From Lethocerus indicus (Eukaryota; Arthropoda; Insecta; Hemiptera; Belostomatidae), in contig JACDQD010000003.1 of the NCBI GenBank assembly GCA_019843655.1, positions 35,411,282 through 35,475,281 of the forward strand: a stretch of 64,000 nt of DNA, written 5' to 3'. The notes under the pieces are model-generated. The model made no database searches. It was not told the DNA's origin and saw only the letters and a program-made list of their open reading frames with translations. The translations under genes were made by a program, and so were the position numbers. The first letter of the stretch is position 1. Each line of letters opens with the position of its first letter. Below, in pieces: positions 43,601 to 54,933 of this stretch.

Positions 43601-46579
43601 ATAGGAGAGCGTTCTCTGATGCTATTTGTAGCCCTCGTAGAGCTCTAACAGCACACGGCAGGACGTACCTGTGCGATTAACGGGGGACCGGTGAGAAGTT
43701 TTTTGTCAATAACTCCGGTTCTAAGACAGATAGGAGAGCGTTCTCTGATGCTATTTGTAGCCCTCATAGAGCTCTAACAGCACACGGCAGGACGTACCTG
43801 TGCGATTAACGGGGGACCGGTGAGAAGTTTTTTGTCAATAACTCCGGTTCTGAGACAGATAGGAGAGCGTTCTCTGATGCTATTTGTAGCCCTCGTAGAG
43901 CTCTAACAGCACACGACAGGACGTACCTGTGCGATTAACGGGGGACCGGTGAGAAGTTTTTTGTCAATAACTCCGGTTCTGAGACAGATAGGAGAGCGTT
44001 CTCTGATGCTATTTGTAGCCCTCGTAGAGCTCTAACAGCACACGGCAGGACGTACCTGTGCGATTAACGGGGGACCGGTGAGAAGTTTTTTGTCAATAAC
44101 TCCGGTTCTGAGACAGATAGGAGAGCGTTCTCTGATGCTATTTGTAGCCCTCGTAGAGCTCTCTAACAGCACACGGCAGGACGTACCTGTGCGATTAACG
44201 GGGACCGGTGAAGTTTTTGTCAATAACTCCGGTTCTGAGACAGATAGGAGAGCGTTCTCTGATGCTATTTGTAGCCCTCGTAGAGCTCTCTAACAGCACA
44301 CGGCAGGACGTACCTGTGCGATTAACGGGGACCGGTGAAGTTTTTGTCAATAACTCCGGTTCTGAGACAGATAGGAGAGCGTTCTCTGATGCTATTTGTA
44401 GCCCTCGTAGAGCTCTCTAACAGCACACGGCGGGACGTACCTGTGCGATTAACGGGGACCGGTGAAGTTTTTGTCAATAACTCCGGTTCTGAGACAGATG
44501 GGAGAGCGTTCTCTGATGCTATTTACTGTAGCCCTCGTAGAGCTCTATACAGCACACGGCAGGACGTACCTGTGCGATTAACGGGGGACCGGTGAGAAGT
44601 TTTTTGTCAATAACTCCGGTTCTGAGACAGATAGGAGAGCGTTCTCTGATGCTATTTGTAGCCCTCGTAGAGCTCTAACAGCACACGGCAGGACGTACCT
44701 GTGCGATTAACGGGGGACCGGTGAGAAGTTTTTTGTCAATAACTCCGGTTCTAAGACAAAGACAGATAGGAGAGCGTTCTCTGATGCTATTTGTAGCCCT
44801 CGTAGAGCTCTAACAGCACACGGCAGGACGTACCTGTGCGATTAACGGGGGACCGGTGAGAAGTTTTTTGTCAATAACTCCGGTTCTGAGACAGATAGGA
44901 GAGCGTTCTCTGATGCTATTTGTAGCCCTCGTAGAGCTCTAACAGCACACGGCAGGACGTACCTGTGCGATTAACGGGGGACCGGTGAGAAGTTTTTGTC
45001 AATAACTCCGGTTCTGAGACAGATGGGAGAGCGTTCTCTGATGCTATTTGTAGCCCTCGTAGAGCTCTAACAGCACACGGCAGGACGTACCTGTGCGATT
45101 AACGGGGGACCGGTGAGAAGTTTTTTGTCAATAACTCCGGTTCTGAGACAGATAGGAGAGCGTTCTCTGATGCTATTTGTAGCCCTCGTAGAGCTCTAAC
45201 AGCACACGGCAGGACGTACCTGTGCGATTAACGGGGGACCGGTGAGAAGTTTTTTGTCAATAACTCCGGTTCTGAGACAGATAGGAGAGCGTTCTCTGAT
45301 GCTATTTGTAGCCCTCGTAGAGCTCTAACAGCACACGACAGGACGTACCTGTGCGTTTAACGGGGACCGGTGAAGTTTTTGTCAATAACTCCGGTTCTGA
45401 GACAGATAGGAGAGCGTTCTCTGATGCTATTTAACAGCACGACAGGGGTCTATTATACCCCTCTAGATGTGTATAAGAGACAGGGACGTACCTGTGCGAT
45501 TAACGGGGGACCGGTGAGAAGTTTTTTGTCAATAACTCCGGTTCTGAGACAGATAGGAGAGCGTTCTCTGATGCTATTTGTAGCCCTCGTAGAGCTCTAA
45601 CGACAGGACGTACCTGTGCGATTAACGGGGGACCGGTGAGAAGCTCAATAACTCCGGTTCTGAGACAGATAGAGCGTTCTCTGATGCAGCGTAGAGCTCT
45701 AACAGCACACGGCAGGACGTACCTGTGCGATTAACGGGGGACCGGTGAGAAGTTTTTTGTCAATAACTCCGGTTCTAAGACAGATAGGAGAGCGTTCTCT
45801 GATGCTATTTGTAGCCTCATAGAGCTCTAACGGCAGGACGTACCTGTGCGATTAACGGGGGACCGGTGAGAAGTTTTTTGTCAATAACTCCGGTTCTGAG
45901 ACAGATAGGAGAGCGTTCTCTGATGCTATTTGTAGCCCTCGTAGAGCTCTAACAGCACACGACAGGACGTACCTGTGCGATTAACGGGGACCGGTGAGAA
46001 GTTTTTTGTCAATAACTCCGGTTCTGAGACAGATAGGAGAGCGTTCTCTGATGCTATTTGTAGCCCTCGTAGAGCTCTAACAGCACACGGCAGGACGTAC
46101 CTGTGCGATTAACGGGGGACCGGTGAGAAGTTTTTTGTCAATAACTCCGGTTCTGAGACAGATAGGAGAGCGTTCTCTGATGCTATTTGTAGCCCTCATA
46201 GAGCTCTAACAGCACACGACAGGACGTACCTGTGCGATTAACGGGGGACCGGTGAGAAGTTTTTTGTCAATAACTCCGGTTCTGAGACAGATAGGAGAGC
46301 GTTCTCTGATGCTATTTGTAGCCCTCGTAGAGCTCTAACAGCACACGGCAGGACGTACCTGTGCGATTAACGGGGGACCGGTGAGAAGTTTTTTGTCAAT
46401 AACTCCGGTTCTGAGACAGATAGGAGAGCGTTCTCTGATGCTATTTGTAGCCCTCGTAGAGCTCTAACAGCACACGGCAGGACGTACCTGTGCGATTAAC
46501 GGGGGACCGGTGAGAAGTTTTTTGTCAATAACTCCGGTTCTGAGACAGATAGGAGAGCGTTCTCTGATGCTATTTGTAG
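40680..46579. repeat. 129-bp tandem satellite (~46 units)
   Basis: The unit includes GGAGAGCGTTCTCTGATGCT, ATTTGTAGCCCTCGTAGAGC, ACGTACCTGTGCGATTAACG, GGGGACCGGTGAGAAG and CAATAACTCCGGTTCTGAG. Period is 129 (TTCTGAG at 40801, 40930, 41059). Most units differ only at fixed sites (CGTAGA/CATAGA, CACGGC/CACGAC, TCTGAG/TCTAAG). More rearranged units lie at 41.2-42.5, 43.2-43.5 and 45.4-45.7 kb. A run of 127-bp variants occupies 44.15-44.5 kb. Each unit contains the palindrome TAGAGCTCTA. Frames through the array are by-products of a period divisible by three. Confidence 0.95.
45446..45483. other. Tn5 mosaic-end adapter sequence inside the satellite
   Basis: AGATGTGTATAAGAGACAG at 45465-45483 is the exact 19-bp Tn5 mosaic end used in tagmentation libraries. 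The preceding 19 bases (GGGTCTATTATACCCCTCT) match the inverted mosaic end at 14 of 19 positions, as in an adapter dimer. The satellite unit is broken at this point. Read as library contamination, not biology. Confidence 0.9.
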
Positions 46580-46620
46580 CGGTTGGATTATTAACGCCGC
46601 GGTATTAATATCAGGGCGAC

Positions 46621-46923
46621 CTATATTATTGTTGCCCTTTTCTGGAGGGAAATACACACGTGTTTCCCGTCTCGAATTATGTACCTTTTGTCCCGGGGGA
46701 TTTTTAGTGGCTTATCCACTATATCCACTATATCCCCTATATCCAATATATCGATGCAGTCTCGATTAGGTCCTCTTGCCTCAGCAGTGTCCTTTGCGCT
46801 GTTGGCCTCTACTTTTTTTTCTTTTTTTTTGTAACAATTAAGCACGCACTTTCGGGACTTCGTATTGAAAGTGACTTTGTCGCCGGCCTTGAAAGTGCTC
46901 CGGGACAACTGTGTCGATAACAA
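46621..46923 (-). CDS. Weak protein-like frame, unidentified
   Basis: I do not recognise this. A 100-codon minus-strand frame beside the satellite edge reads FKAGDKVTFNTKSRKCVLNC near its start and later DIVDKPLKIPRDKRYIIRDG. It contains a GATATAGTG-type short repeat (DILDIGDIVDIVD) and an A-rich stretch coding KKKEKK. No splice sites or poly(A) signal were fixed. It may be a chance frame or a transposon remnant. Confidence 0.2.
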   Translation of the reverse strand: MLSTQLSRSTFKAGDKVTFNTKSRKCVLNCYKKKEKKVEANSAKDTAEARGPNRDCIDILDIGDIVDIVDKPLKIPRDKRYIIRDGKHVCISLQKRATII

Positions 46924-47189
46924 ACCCTCTCTGCGGTCAAAAAATAGATCGGTTTGAATCTGAATATAAAGAAAGCCAGTTGAGGAGACGACCGGGGGGA
47001 TGAAGAAACCGCCGGTAGTATAAGATTCAAGGGAGGATTTTCCGAAAGTTGTCCAGTCAAAGTTCGCCCCAATTCAACTGTCCTTATCCTGAGGCACAAT
47101 TTACGTAGAACATGGCTGGGGTTGGATAAGTTAATAGGGGTGGGTGGGTCCCTCCCCCCACCCAACGCGGCGTATAGGGGTTGTTTCGC

Positions 47190-47300
47190 CAGAGCGCTAC
47201 TGAAGACGGCCGAAACCGCGCGGTCCGCCAGCGTAGCTGAACAGACAGAAATACCAACAAACCGACGTTATATTCCAAACCAGTCGCAGGCCACAAAACG
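47190..47300. mobile_element. Foldback-family fragment
   Basis: AGCGCTACTGAAGACGGC and CGAAACCG, then TTATATTCCAAACCAGTCGC and AGGCCACAAAACGGGT, match the foldback arm and its adjoining segment, diverged. Confidence 0.55.
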
Positions 47301-47394
47301 GGTCGGTTAAAACTGATAATATACTGTCCCATCATCTTTTAAATACATTCAATTGTTACAATTTTTATTCAGAAAATATCTCCCTACGGTAGTA

Positions 47395-47552
47395 TAATTT
47401 AATTTAGTGACTATAGTGGCCTGTTTATGGTGGTCTTCCTCCACCTTCCGACAACAAAACACTCTACTTAATAATTTAATCGTTAGAGTTTTTCGCGTAG
47501 AATTGTGCGGCGAATTCAAATCTTGCGTCAATTTCGGGACACACACTGTACA
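47395..47552 (-). mobile_element. IS630/Tc1-like end fragment
   Basis: The right end ATTCAAATCTTGCGTCAATT, followed by TCGGGACACAC, matches the terminal sequence of the 17105-17490 and 61728-61875 copies. Confidence 0.5.
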
Positions 47553-48914
47553 GTAGAACGGTTACGTTTTATTGTTGTAAACGCGTCATGATTTGTGTGA
47601 TACAAATACATAAATTTCAGATGGGCGAGCGGTGGAGGGCGGAAGCAGTGCTGCTACAATATACGCCACTTGTTGAACCCGCCTGAGGTAAGCCCGTAGA
47701 GTATAGAGACACGTGTCGTCACGTTGTTTTGACCTTGAAACGGCGTCACTTCGGTTTCATCATCCGACGCCGATTGTAAGTATGTCAGTATTGAAGGAGG
47801 GGACTTCCACCTTTTTGACTTCGATAAAAGAAACGTTTTACATTTTTCGCAATACGGCGCCGGCGGCGGCATCTAACGGCGTTATCCGCGAAACACGTGG
47901 CGAGTTGTAAGTTCGCGAATTGGCTACCAGATGGAGCCAGGTTGGAACGCTTCGTTCCCGAATTTTTATTCACAACTATAAGTTACAGAAAAGTTTTTTT
48001 TTTTCAATAACTCTGATGCCGTTTGCGAGCCCTTTACGAGCCCTAACGGCGCAACGAATTTCAGCTGGAAAAGATTGACAGGACCGCCGAGGTGTGTAAT
48101 TGAACTTCGGGACTTGAAATCCAGGACTTTGTCTCTCTCTCCATAAATGTATTCGGTTCATTTTAGTCACGATACTACCGGTAGGCCGGTAATATTCCCA
48201 GCTTCTCGGATAGCTATTTATGACGGACGGCCGTGGAGCCCAACCCTCCACCCCCCACCCCTACAACTAATAGCCGGGAATTTATCGAAGTTGAGAGGGC
48301 GGTTTGGGGCTGGGGGTGGGCTTTATAACCAGGAGTCCGAATAGTTGGCCGGTATCGCCGTCTTGATATATTGGGTTTTATTAGGAGACGTCCAGGGGGT
48401 TGTTGGGTGGGGGTGGGGGAGGGGTAGCTTTGTGCCGGGGATTCCAGTCACCCCCGCCTTCGCCGCCCCCTCTCCCCGTTTGAGATATTAATGCCGCGGC
48501 TTATTGAGTATTAGACGGCAGGATTGGTCCTGTTGGGGGGTATTCGCCGTTCTGACACATAAGTGGAATCTATTAGTAAGTTCAAAGTCCAAGACGACGT
48601 TCCGCTAATTCTGGGGTGGGCTCCTCCTCCTCCGCCTCCCTTCTAATTGCCGCTGCCGACATTAATTTAATACCGCCCGATGCCGTCTGAGAGAGGGCGG
48701 TACTTTGGGGTGGGTGGTGGGGGGTTGGCCTCCGCATCTGTCTCCGGGGGTTAAATTCAAACTGCTCAAAACACACACACACACACACACACATTCCGTG
48801 ACCTTCCAGGACTGCTGGAAGTTGGCCTGGAATTTCTTTTCAAGGGCGTATATTATACACGTTTCGACGAACTCCCCAGTCGAGGACAACACGAATTGAA
48901 GCGTCGTTTTGGGG
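47553..48914. other. Intergenic, mixed
   Basis: Contains a candidate small exon at about 47620-47689 between TTTCAG and GTAAGC (RKQCCYNIRHLLNPPE in one frame), unsupported otherwise. A satellite-like segment at 47990-48060 and a (CA)n run at 48771-48792 are also present. G-rich runs occur near 48400. Confidence 0.35.
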
Positions 48915-49374
48915 ACAATTTACGTACAACCGACGTACACAATGGCGTTGTACGCATTTTTCAAGTGCGTCGCGACCACTTTGAACGGATAGGATTCTTC
49001 CAAAAAAATTGTACGCCGCGACGAAGCCTTGAAAGGGCGGCGAAAGACGAGGAGGGACGGACGTCCCTTTCTGGAGGTCGACGATGATCGGAGAATAAAG
49101 GGCGTTATCGGCCCTAAATCGCCGATAAGGGACATCTTATACGCGCTTATTTGTGTAGAAATCTACGGTGTATACCGACCGGTATGCCGTACTATCACGT
49201 TTTTACGCATCTTCGAAACCGATAATAGAATATTACGAAATTATGTGTTTATTACAAGCCCCGACTATTCGCCCAAAAAAAAAAAAAAATGCGCGACGCG
49301 ATAAGGGTGCAAACACCCCAACCCCTCATCCCCGATGAGAAGAGAATCCGCAATTATTTAGTTGCCGAGCCCGA
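48915..49374. mobile_element. Old mariner-derived element
   Basis: ATGGCGTTGTACGCATTTTT, GACGAGGAGGGACGGACGTC, GGAGGTCGACGATGATC and the end AATTATTTAGTTGCCGAGCC match the younger mariner copies at reduced identity. It includes an A-run and an unrelated-looking insert near 49180-49330. Confidence 0.6.
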
Positions 49375-49866
49375 TAAGTACAATTGCTATTCATTTCTCT
49401 TCACTAACTGCGGTATTTTCCTATTAGTATTTTATTTTCGGCCGAAGTCATAATTCGTAGAAACAGAAAACTTAAGTAAGACTGAAGATTAAGGCAGGAT
49501 GGAATTTTTAGGATTTCCGACTCACAAATAGATTCAGTCTTTAAGGGCGTTAAGACGAAAAGTGTTATTCCCCGTAGTGCCCTAATCTCCTACCCCCCCC
49601 CTCCCACCCTTTTGGGAATTTTTCACCCCGCCTAAACTATAAGAAAAACACTATAATCTTCGACTCAGCTCGAGGCTGGAGTTTCTGGAAAATGTTTCAG
49701 TTCTCTTCTGGATTCCGTCGGTGTAATAATATCCTCTAGTAGTTGTTTTATGACTGTGAATCGATACCTGGCCGACTCTGCGCTTCGTCGAATAGGTAAA
49801 AAATTTTGTAATATCGCTATTCTATAGATCACACTGATTAGCGCGAACACCGACCGTCGCAAATAT
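49375..49866. other. Intergenic, nothing recognised
   Basis: No gene or repeat family was recognised; a C-rich run lies near 49590. Confidence 0.4.
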
Positions 49867-49981
49867 ACAGAGAGTGGTCCAAAAAAAAATGTATCCACCG
49901 TTTAAAAGTCCATAACTCGCAAACTAATTGACTGAGTTTTGTCTCATTTTTCGTGAAAGTGTAGCTTAAAGTCCAACTTAA

Positions 49982-50021
<40 letters not shown>

Positions 50022-50460
50022 CTGTAGGTGTTCGGTAGTGTTAATAGTTTGTAGTTGCGGCAATAGTCCGATAGTGTTCTGTTGTGTCAGTTGTGTACCC
50101 TGTTGTACTCGAGTAGACGTGGCCGGCGCAACGCTTAGCAATTGGATGAAAGGAAGTCCAAGTCCAGTTCTGAAGTACGGTATTTTAAGTACGAAAACAT
50201 CAAGTAGAGAGTATCACAAACAGAGCCAATATCCGACTGAACACGTTGTGTGCAGTCAGTAGTCTGTGGTGCAGTTGGGGGCGGCATCGTTTCTCCGTCT
50301 TTGGATGTTAATAACGGTGCACCGTTTCGAACGCATACAGTGTGATATCTTTAAGTTGGACTTTAAGCTACACTTTCATCAAAAATTGGGACAATTCAGT
50401 CAATTAGTTTGCAAGTTATGGACTGTTGAAAGGTGGATACATTTTTTTGGACCACTCTGT
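49867..50460. mobile_element. GAGTGGTCC-ended element, copy 1
   Basis: Long inverted ends: ACAGAGAGTGGTCC, ATGTATCCACCGTTTAAAAG and TCCATAACTCGCAAACTAAT at the left, mirrored by GTTTGCAAGTTATGGACTGT and TTTTTGGACCACTCTGTAT at the right. Inner inverted segments (AGCTTAAAGTCCAACTTAAA / TTTAAGTTGGACTTTAAGCT) extend the repeat to about 110 nt per side. A (TA)n run sits at 49984-50020. No transposase was found; it is probably a Tc1/mariner-type non-autonomous element. Confidence 0.8.
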
Positions 50461-51196
50461 ATTACGGAATTTTATGAGAGAGAGAGAGAGGGGGGGACAG
50501 GTGAACACATATTACGTGCTTAAACACGTGAAATGGACATCGAAACTTATATAATGGACAACAAACTGACAGTGTACAAATCGTTATATCGGTATAGAGA
50601 GAGAGGTACGGGGTTCCGCCAAGAAATCTTCCCCTTATCCAGAGATTCCAGTCAAAAGTCCTTCCTGTGCCCCCACCCCCCCTCCCGGGTATGTTTCTGA
50701 CCAGCATGACCTCAACATATCCCGACAGTCGCCAAATCCCTGTTCCTGAAGTTCCAACCCCCCTGCCCTTTCTCCTCATCCCAACCCTATTGGGTTATCA
50801 GTGTTGGGCTGGGGGCCCTTTGAGTTTTGTTTGAAAATTAACAATCTGGCGATCTTGAATATAGTACGGGGAAAAATGTGCAACTGCTTGGCGTCAAGTG
50901 TAGTATCTAGCCTAGGGGTTGAATGACGTGGGGGGGGGTGGTGTTTGGTCCGAGGTCCTCAGCTATCCTGTTTGCACTTAAACTTTGAACTAACACGAAC
51001 CTTACCCCTTTAACCCCTCCCCCTTATACCCTCCCTCATGCTTGCCCTTCCGACCAGCCATGCTATTTTAACCCCACCCCCGTCTGCCACTTAAACACCA
51101 ACTTACCAGCGTACCGACCAACGCTACCAATTCCCACGCTTAAAATTCAATCCGTCTCCTACCCTATGTATACAGCGAACATACACATACACATGC

Positions 51197-51199
<3 letters not shown>
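50461..51199. other. Intergenic with a GC-rich dispersed repeat
   Basis: The segment 50690-50780 (TATGTTTCTGACCAGCATGA, CATATCCCGACAGTCG, CCTTTCTCCTCATCC) is similar to 60150-60250 and may be a dispersed repeat. C-rich tracts follow. Confidence 0.4.

Positions 51200-51249
<50 letters not shown>
51200..51249. repeat. (TA)n microsatellite
   Basis: About 24 TA units. Confidence 0.95.
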
Positions 51250-51254
<5 letters not shown>

Positions 51255-51317
51255 GGTTAAAATGCAGAATGAGGGCCCCCCCCCACCATCACTGATAACC
51301 CAATAGGTGAGGTTTAC

Positions 51318-51467
51318 ATTAGGGGTAACCAAAAGTAATCGACATTTTGACTTTGAGCTAAAAAGAAATTTTAATTATTAATCTACTATATATTCTACCG
51401 ATATTATCGACCCCTCTTGAGGAACTCCTCCTCAAGACGGAATTACATCTTGCCAAATTGTCGATTC
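51318..51467. mobile_element. GGTACCC-ended MITE, copy d, truncated
   Basis: The left end ATTAGGGGTAACCAAAAGTA and the core CTCTTGAGGAACTCCTCCTC are present; the right end breaks off in GCCAAATTGTCGATT next to a (TA)n run. Confidence 0.7.
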
Positions 51468-51489
51468 TCCAATTTCGGTCTTTCTCGGT

Positions 51490-51492
<3 letters not shown>

Positions 51493-51533
<41 letters not shown>
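51493..51533. repeat. (TA)n microsatellite
   Basis: About 20 TA units ending exactly at a GAGTGGTCC-type element, consistent with TA-targeted insertion. Confidence 0.95.
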
Positions 51534-51537
<4 letters not shown>

Positions 51538-52119
51538 GTGGTCCAAAAAATGTATCCACCGTTTAAAAGTCCATAACTCGCAAACTAATTGACGGAATTG
51601 TCTAATTTTTGGTCCTGTTATAGTTTTTGTAGTTCAGGCAATTGCGCCATACAACCGTTGTATTGCGTTGTTTCGTTTTGTCAGATGACACAGTCGCCGG
51701 ATAGTCAGTGTTCTGTTGTGTCTATTTGTGTACCTTGTTGTACTCGAGTAAACGTGGCCGGCGCAAGGCTTTAGCAATCGGATGAAAGGAAGTCCAGTTT
51801 TGAAGTACGGTATTTTAAGTACGATAACATTAACGAGGTTCAAGAAGGCAATGGGCGAAATGAGTATCACGAACAGAGCCGAATATCCCGACTGAAGACG
51901 TTGTTCAGTCAGTAGTCGGTGGTGCAGTTGGGGGCCGGCATCGTTTCTCTCTGTGTGGATGTTAATAACGTTGACCATTTCGAACACATACAGCTATATA
52001 TATCTTTAAGTTGGACTTTAAGCTACACTTTCACCAAAAATTGGGACAACTCGGTCAATTAGTTTGCCAGTTATGGTCTGTTGAACGGTGGATACATTTT
52101 TTTGGACCACTCTCTGTAT
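51533..52119. mobile_element. GAGTGGTCC-ended element, copy 2
   Basis: Same ends as copy 1 (ACAGAGTGGTCC and GGACCACTCTCTGTAT). The interior is alignable with copy 1 (GTACTCGAGTAAACGTGGCC, GTACGGTATTTTAAGTACGA, GTGGTGCAGTTGGGGGCCGG), but the left subterminal region is shortened. Confidence 0.8.
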
Positions 52120-52830
52120 GTTGATTGCCAGTTGTCGGCCGGCCTTTGATCAACCCCCTGTAATGCGTATGCGTGGATATACGCATAAAACAATTTGAAA
52201 TTCGAGGTCCCAAACTGGTTTTCCGATTTGTTTAGGGCTCTCAGGACACGAACTCGTCGTCCTGTGTTCTCTCCGAATTTCATCCCCCTGTTCTACTTTC
52301 CCTTAGTGGCGGTCCTCTTTTAATTGGTCCAACTTTTGTAGCCCTCCCCCCCCCCGCCACCCTAGGGGTTTGTTGTTTGGCGGGGGGGGGGGGGGGGCGC
52401 TTGCAGTTTCGCGTTTTAATTCTTTAATTGGAGCCAAGTAACCTCGGAACCCCTCACAACCCCCCCTCCCCAAAACCACCCCAATCGCGGCCTCTGCACT
52501 TATTACACTTGTTAGTGCTCGTTCCCCTGAGTCCCCGGTTAAGTGGCGGTGGGTTCGTGGAGCGGGATAGCACTACAATGGTGCAGAGTTATACAACCCC
52601 CCCATCATCCCCTAACAGGACGAAATTGATTTTTTGTTTGGCATTTCGGAACGTAGGTGAGACTTTATTTGCTCTCCCGCTCCCCCCCGACGAGCTTACT
52701 CGTTCTGGTGGACTTATCTAGCTCATTTTCGAAACTTAAAATTAATACTTGATCGATCGGTGGGGTGGGGGGGGGGAATTATAATACAGAAAAACTTCTT
52801 CAAGTGTCATCAAGTTACCGTTAGTTATAA
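52120..52830. other. Intergenic, homopolymer-rich
   Basis: Long C and G runs (52343-52396) and a C-rich stretch near 52460; no gene is supported. Confidence 0.45.
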
Positions 52831-53006
52831 TTTGGTGTACCGAAAAGTAATCGACAATTTGATAAGACGTATTTCGGCCTTGAGGTGGCCTTGAAAAGTG
52901 ATAATATCTGTAGAATATACAGTAGATCAATAATTAAAATTTCTTTTTGGCCAAATAAAATGAAATTCCAATGTCAAAATCTTGATTAATTTCGGTACCC
53001 CTAATA
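52831..53006. mobile_element. GGTACCC-ended MITE, copy e (reverse orientation)
   Basis: TTTGGTGTACCGAAAAGTAA and ATTTCGGTACCCCTAAT flank a core with ACAGTAGATCAATAATTAAA; more diverged than copies a and b. Confidence 0.75.
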
Positions 53007-53512
53007 CGTGCAAAATGATCGAGGTAGCTTAAGTCCTCCTTACTGCAGCGCAACTTTTGCCCGATTACCGCAAATACTGACTTTGTACAAAATTAATAAG
53101 TAAAATAATTAAGTGCACAGAGCGCATTTTACGATACGTTCCTTTTCTTTTTCGTCCTTATTTTTTTGGTCGAATATTCGCAGTCTGAGGAACGCATCCT
53201 TCCACATTTTCAGGGCGTTACGGCGCCCCGATGATCGGTACTAGTTTTGGAGTATCCACCACCCCTATGCGCTAATTATCCAGTGCACCCTCCTCCTCCT
53301 CCTCCACTTGCAATTTTACTTGACCGAAAGTTCGTCCGGCCGTAATCGAGTGCCCACCCCCCCCAACGGATTGATGGGGTTGATTAGGCTGTCTGTTTTT
53401 CAATTAGGGGAAAAAAACGCAACCCCCCCGGCCCTTACCCCCAATCGTGGCCAAAGGTATACGCCAAATTGCCCGCATTTCGTCCCGTATATCGTTAATA
53501 ATATATGGTTTG

Positions 53513-53668
53513 GTTTTTCGCTAGACCGGGGGGGGGTTTCGGCCGCTCGCCGTCTTCAGTAGCGCTGTGTCAGTCACCACTGTCACGCGAGGATGCCCTA
53601 CAGGGCATCCAGTGTGCCAAAAGTGACTGACACCGCTAGTCGGGAAAATGGCCGAGCTTCCAGTCTAG
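53513..53668. mobile_element. Foldback-family element, shortened
   Basis: TTTTTCGCTAGACCGG and GGCCGCTCGCCGTCTTCAGT, then AGGATGCCCTACAGGGCATC and a degraded right arm. Confidence 0.65.
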
Positions 53669-53703
53669 GATTTCCTTTATTTTGCTGTACAATCAGCGTC
53701 AAT

Positions 53704-53850
53704 GGTTCGGCCGCTCGCCATCTTCAGTAGCGCCGTGTGTCAGCCACAGAGACAACCGCCGCAGTACAAGCAATATGATGTGATGGCGTTTCGAAACCCT
53801 CCTACACGAAATCTACGGTATTCCAACCCCTTCGCTGACCACGGAACGGA
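53704..53850. mobile_element. Foldback-family fragment
   Basis: CGGCCGCTCGCCATCTTCAG, AGTAGCGCC and GCAGTACAAGCA, followed by AATCTACGGTATTCCAACCC from the segment adjoining the arm. Confidence 0.6.
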
Positions 53851-54920
53851 GATAACTGATTCTGTAACATCCCTTCAACCCTTCAGCGTCGATAATTCCG
53901 TGAAATCCTGGTTAATTCCGGGATAATTCTAAATTCCTTAAAGCGTACGCGATGGGCCACAGGGGCTGAAAATGGGTCTGTTGGCCAGATGGGTACAATT
54001 CTTGGAAAACGCCCTTTTAGAAAATATCCCTCCCCCCCGGAAAAAAACGGTCCCAATTTTATGACAGTGTTTATTGTAGCAGCCCTCAGGGTGGCGCCGT
54101 CGCCCTTTGATCCCTTTTCCCCTTTCTCACCATTCCGTCGCGCCCTTCTCTTGCCCTTTTTTCATCCCTTCTCACACGTTTTTCGGTGAACCGCCATCAT
54201 TCAGTGAAATACCTAAAGTGGTGGGAACAGTCCGCCGTTCCGCCGTCGATAGGTCTTATAGTGATGGTTTCCGGAGAGGATTTTGAGTCAGGTTCTGGAA
54301 TTCTGGAATTGACTGTGTCTCTCCAGACGGTATTACGTGATCCTGCTGGAGGCCGGTGATAATTCCGGAACTACAATTCAGCTAAGTTTCAATCGCGTCA
54401 CTGTGAAAATTTCATCCAGTGCAATTTTCATTGCCGGTAAAAACTTAAAGCTCGAGCCACAATTTTCCGACCTATTAGGGCATAATTGACGTCGCTATTT
54501 TCGAGTTTTTCCACGAGTTTATTCCTGGATGAATTGTCCCAAGTTTTAATTGGAGGACACCGTCGGGACTCGAACCCTGTGTGTGTTTGTGTTTGTGTAT
54601 TGTGTCGATCTCTCTTCTCTTCTCATCCCTTCGCGTCCCACGGGGATGCATTTAACCATTCGAAATTTACCCCACAATTAAAACTTTTACTACTAATTAG
54701 TGCGGATAGATTCAGGAAAAATTCGGAAAATAGAATTCTAGGGCGCCCTAGCCCAGAAAAAGAACTGGCAGACGTCTGAATGAAATGAAATTAGGGTGTG
54801 GTTCGTGGGGGGAAGCATTTTCCGACGAAATTCATCGGTGTTCTGGAAAAAGGGTTCTCAGTTCATCGGGGTGAAATTATAATCGAGATTTACGAATAAA
54901 ATTAATAGGGAGTTTTCTGG
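53851..54920. other. Intergenic, nothing recognised
   Basis: No gene or repeat family was recognised. A B-box-like GGTTCGAGTCC occurs on the minus strand near 54570, without an A box. Confidence 0.4.
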
Positions 54921-54928
54921 AAAAAAAA
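54921..54928 (-). terminator. RNA polymerase III terminator of tRNA-Glu
   Basis: Eight T on the transcribed (minus) strand sense, beginning five bases after the tRNA 3' end. Confidence 0.8.
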
Positions 54929-54933
54929 TTATA

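Noticed and set aside
40680..46579. CRISPR array or repeat-protein gene
   Set aside because: Units are contiguous 129-bp satellite copies without unique spacers; frames persist only because 129 is divisible by three.
47620..47689. Small exon with RKQCCYNIRHLLNPPE between TTTCAG and GTAAGC
   Set aside because: Splice-like borders exist, but 23 codons without neighbours are too little to separate from chance in this GC-rich stretch.
49944..50262. Small frames with Cys-rich peptides (CVSCVPCCTRV)
   Set aside because: They lie within the GAGTGGTCC-ended element, recur in its copy at 51.7 kb with frame breaks, and match no transposase.
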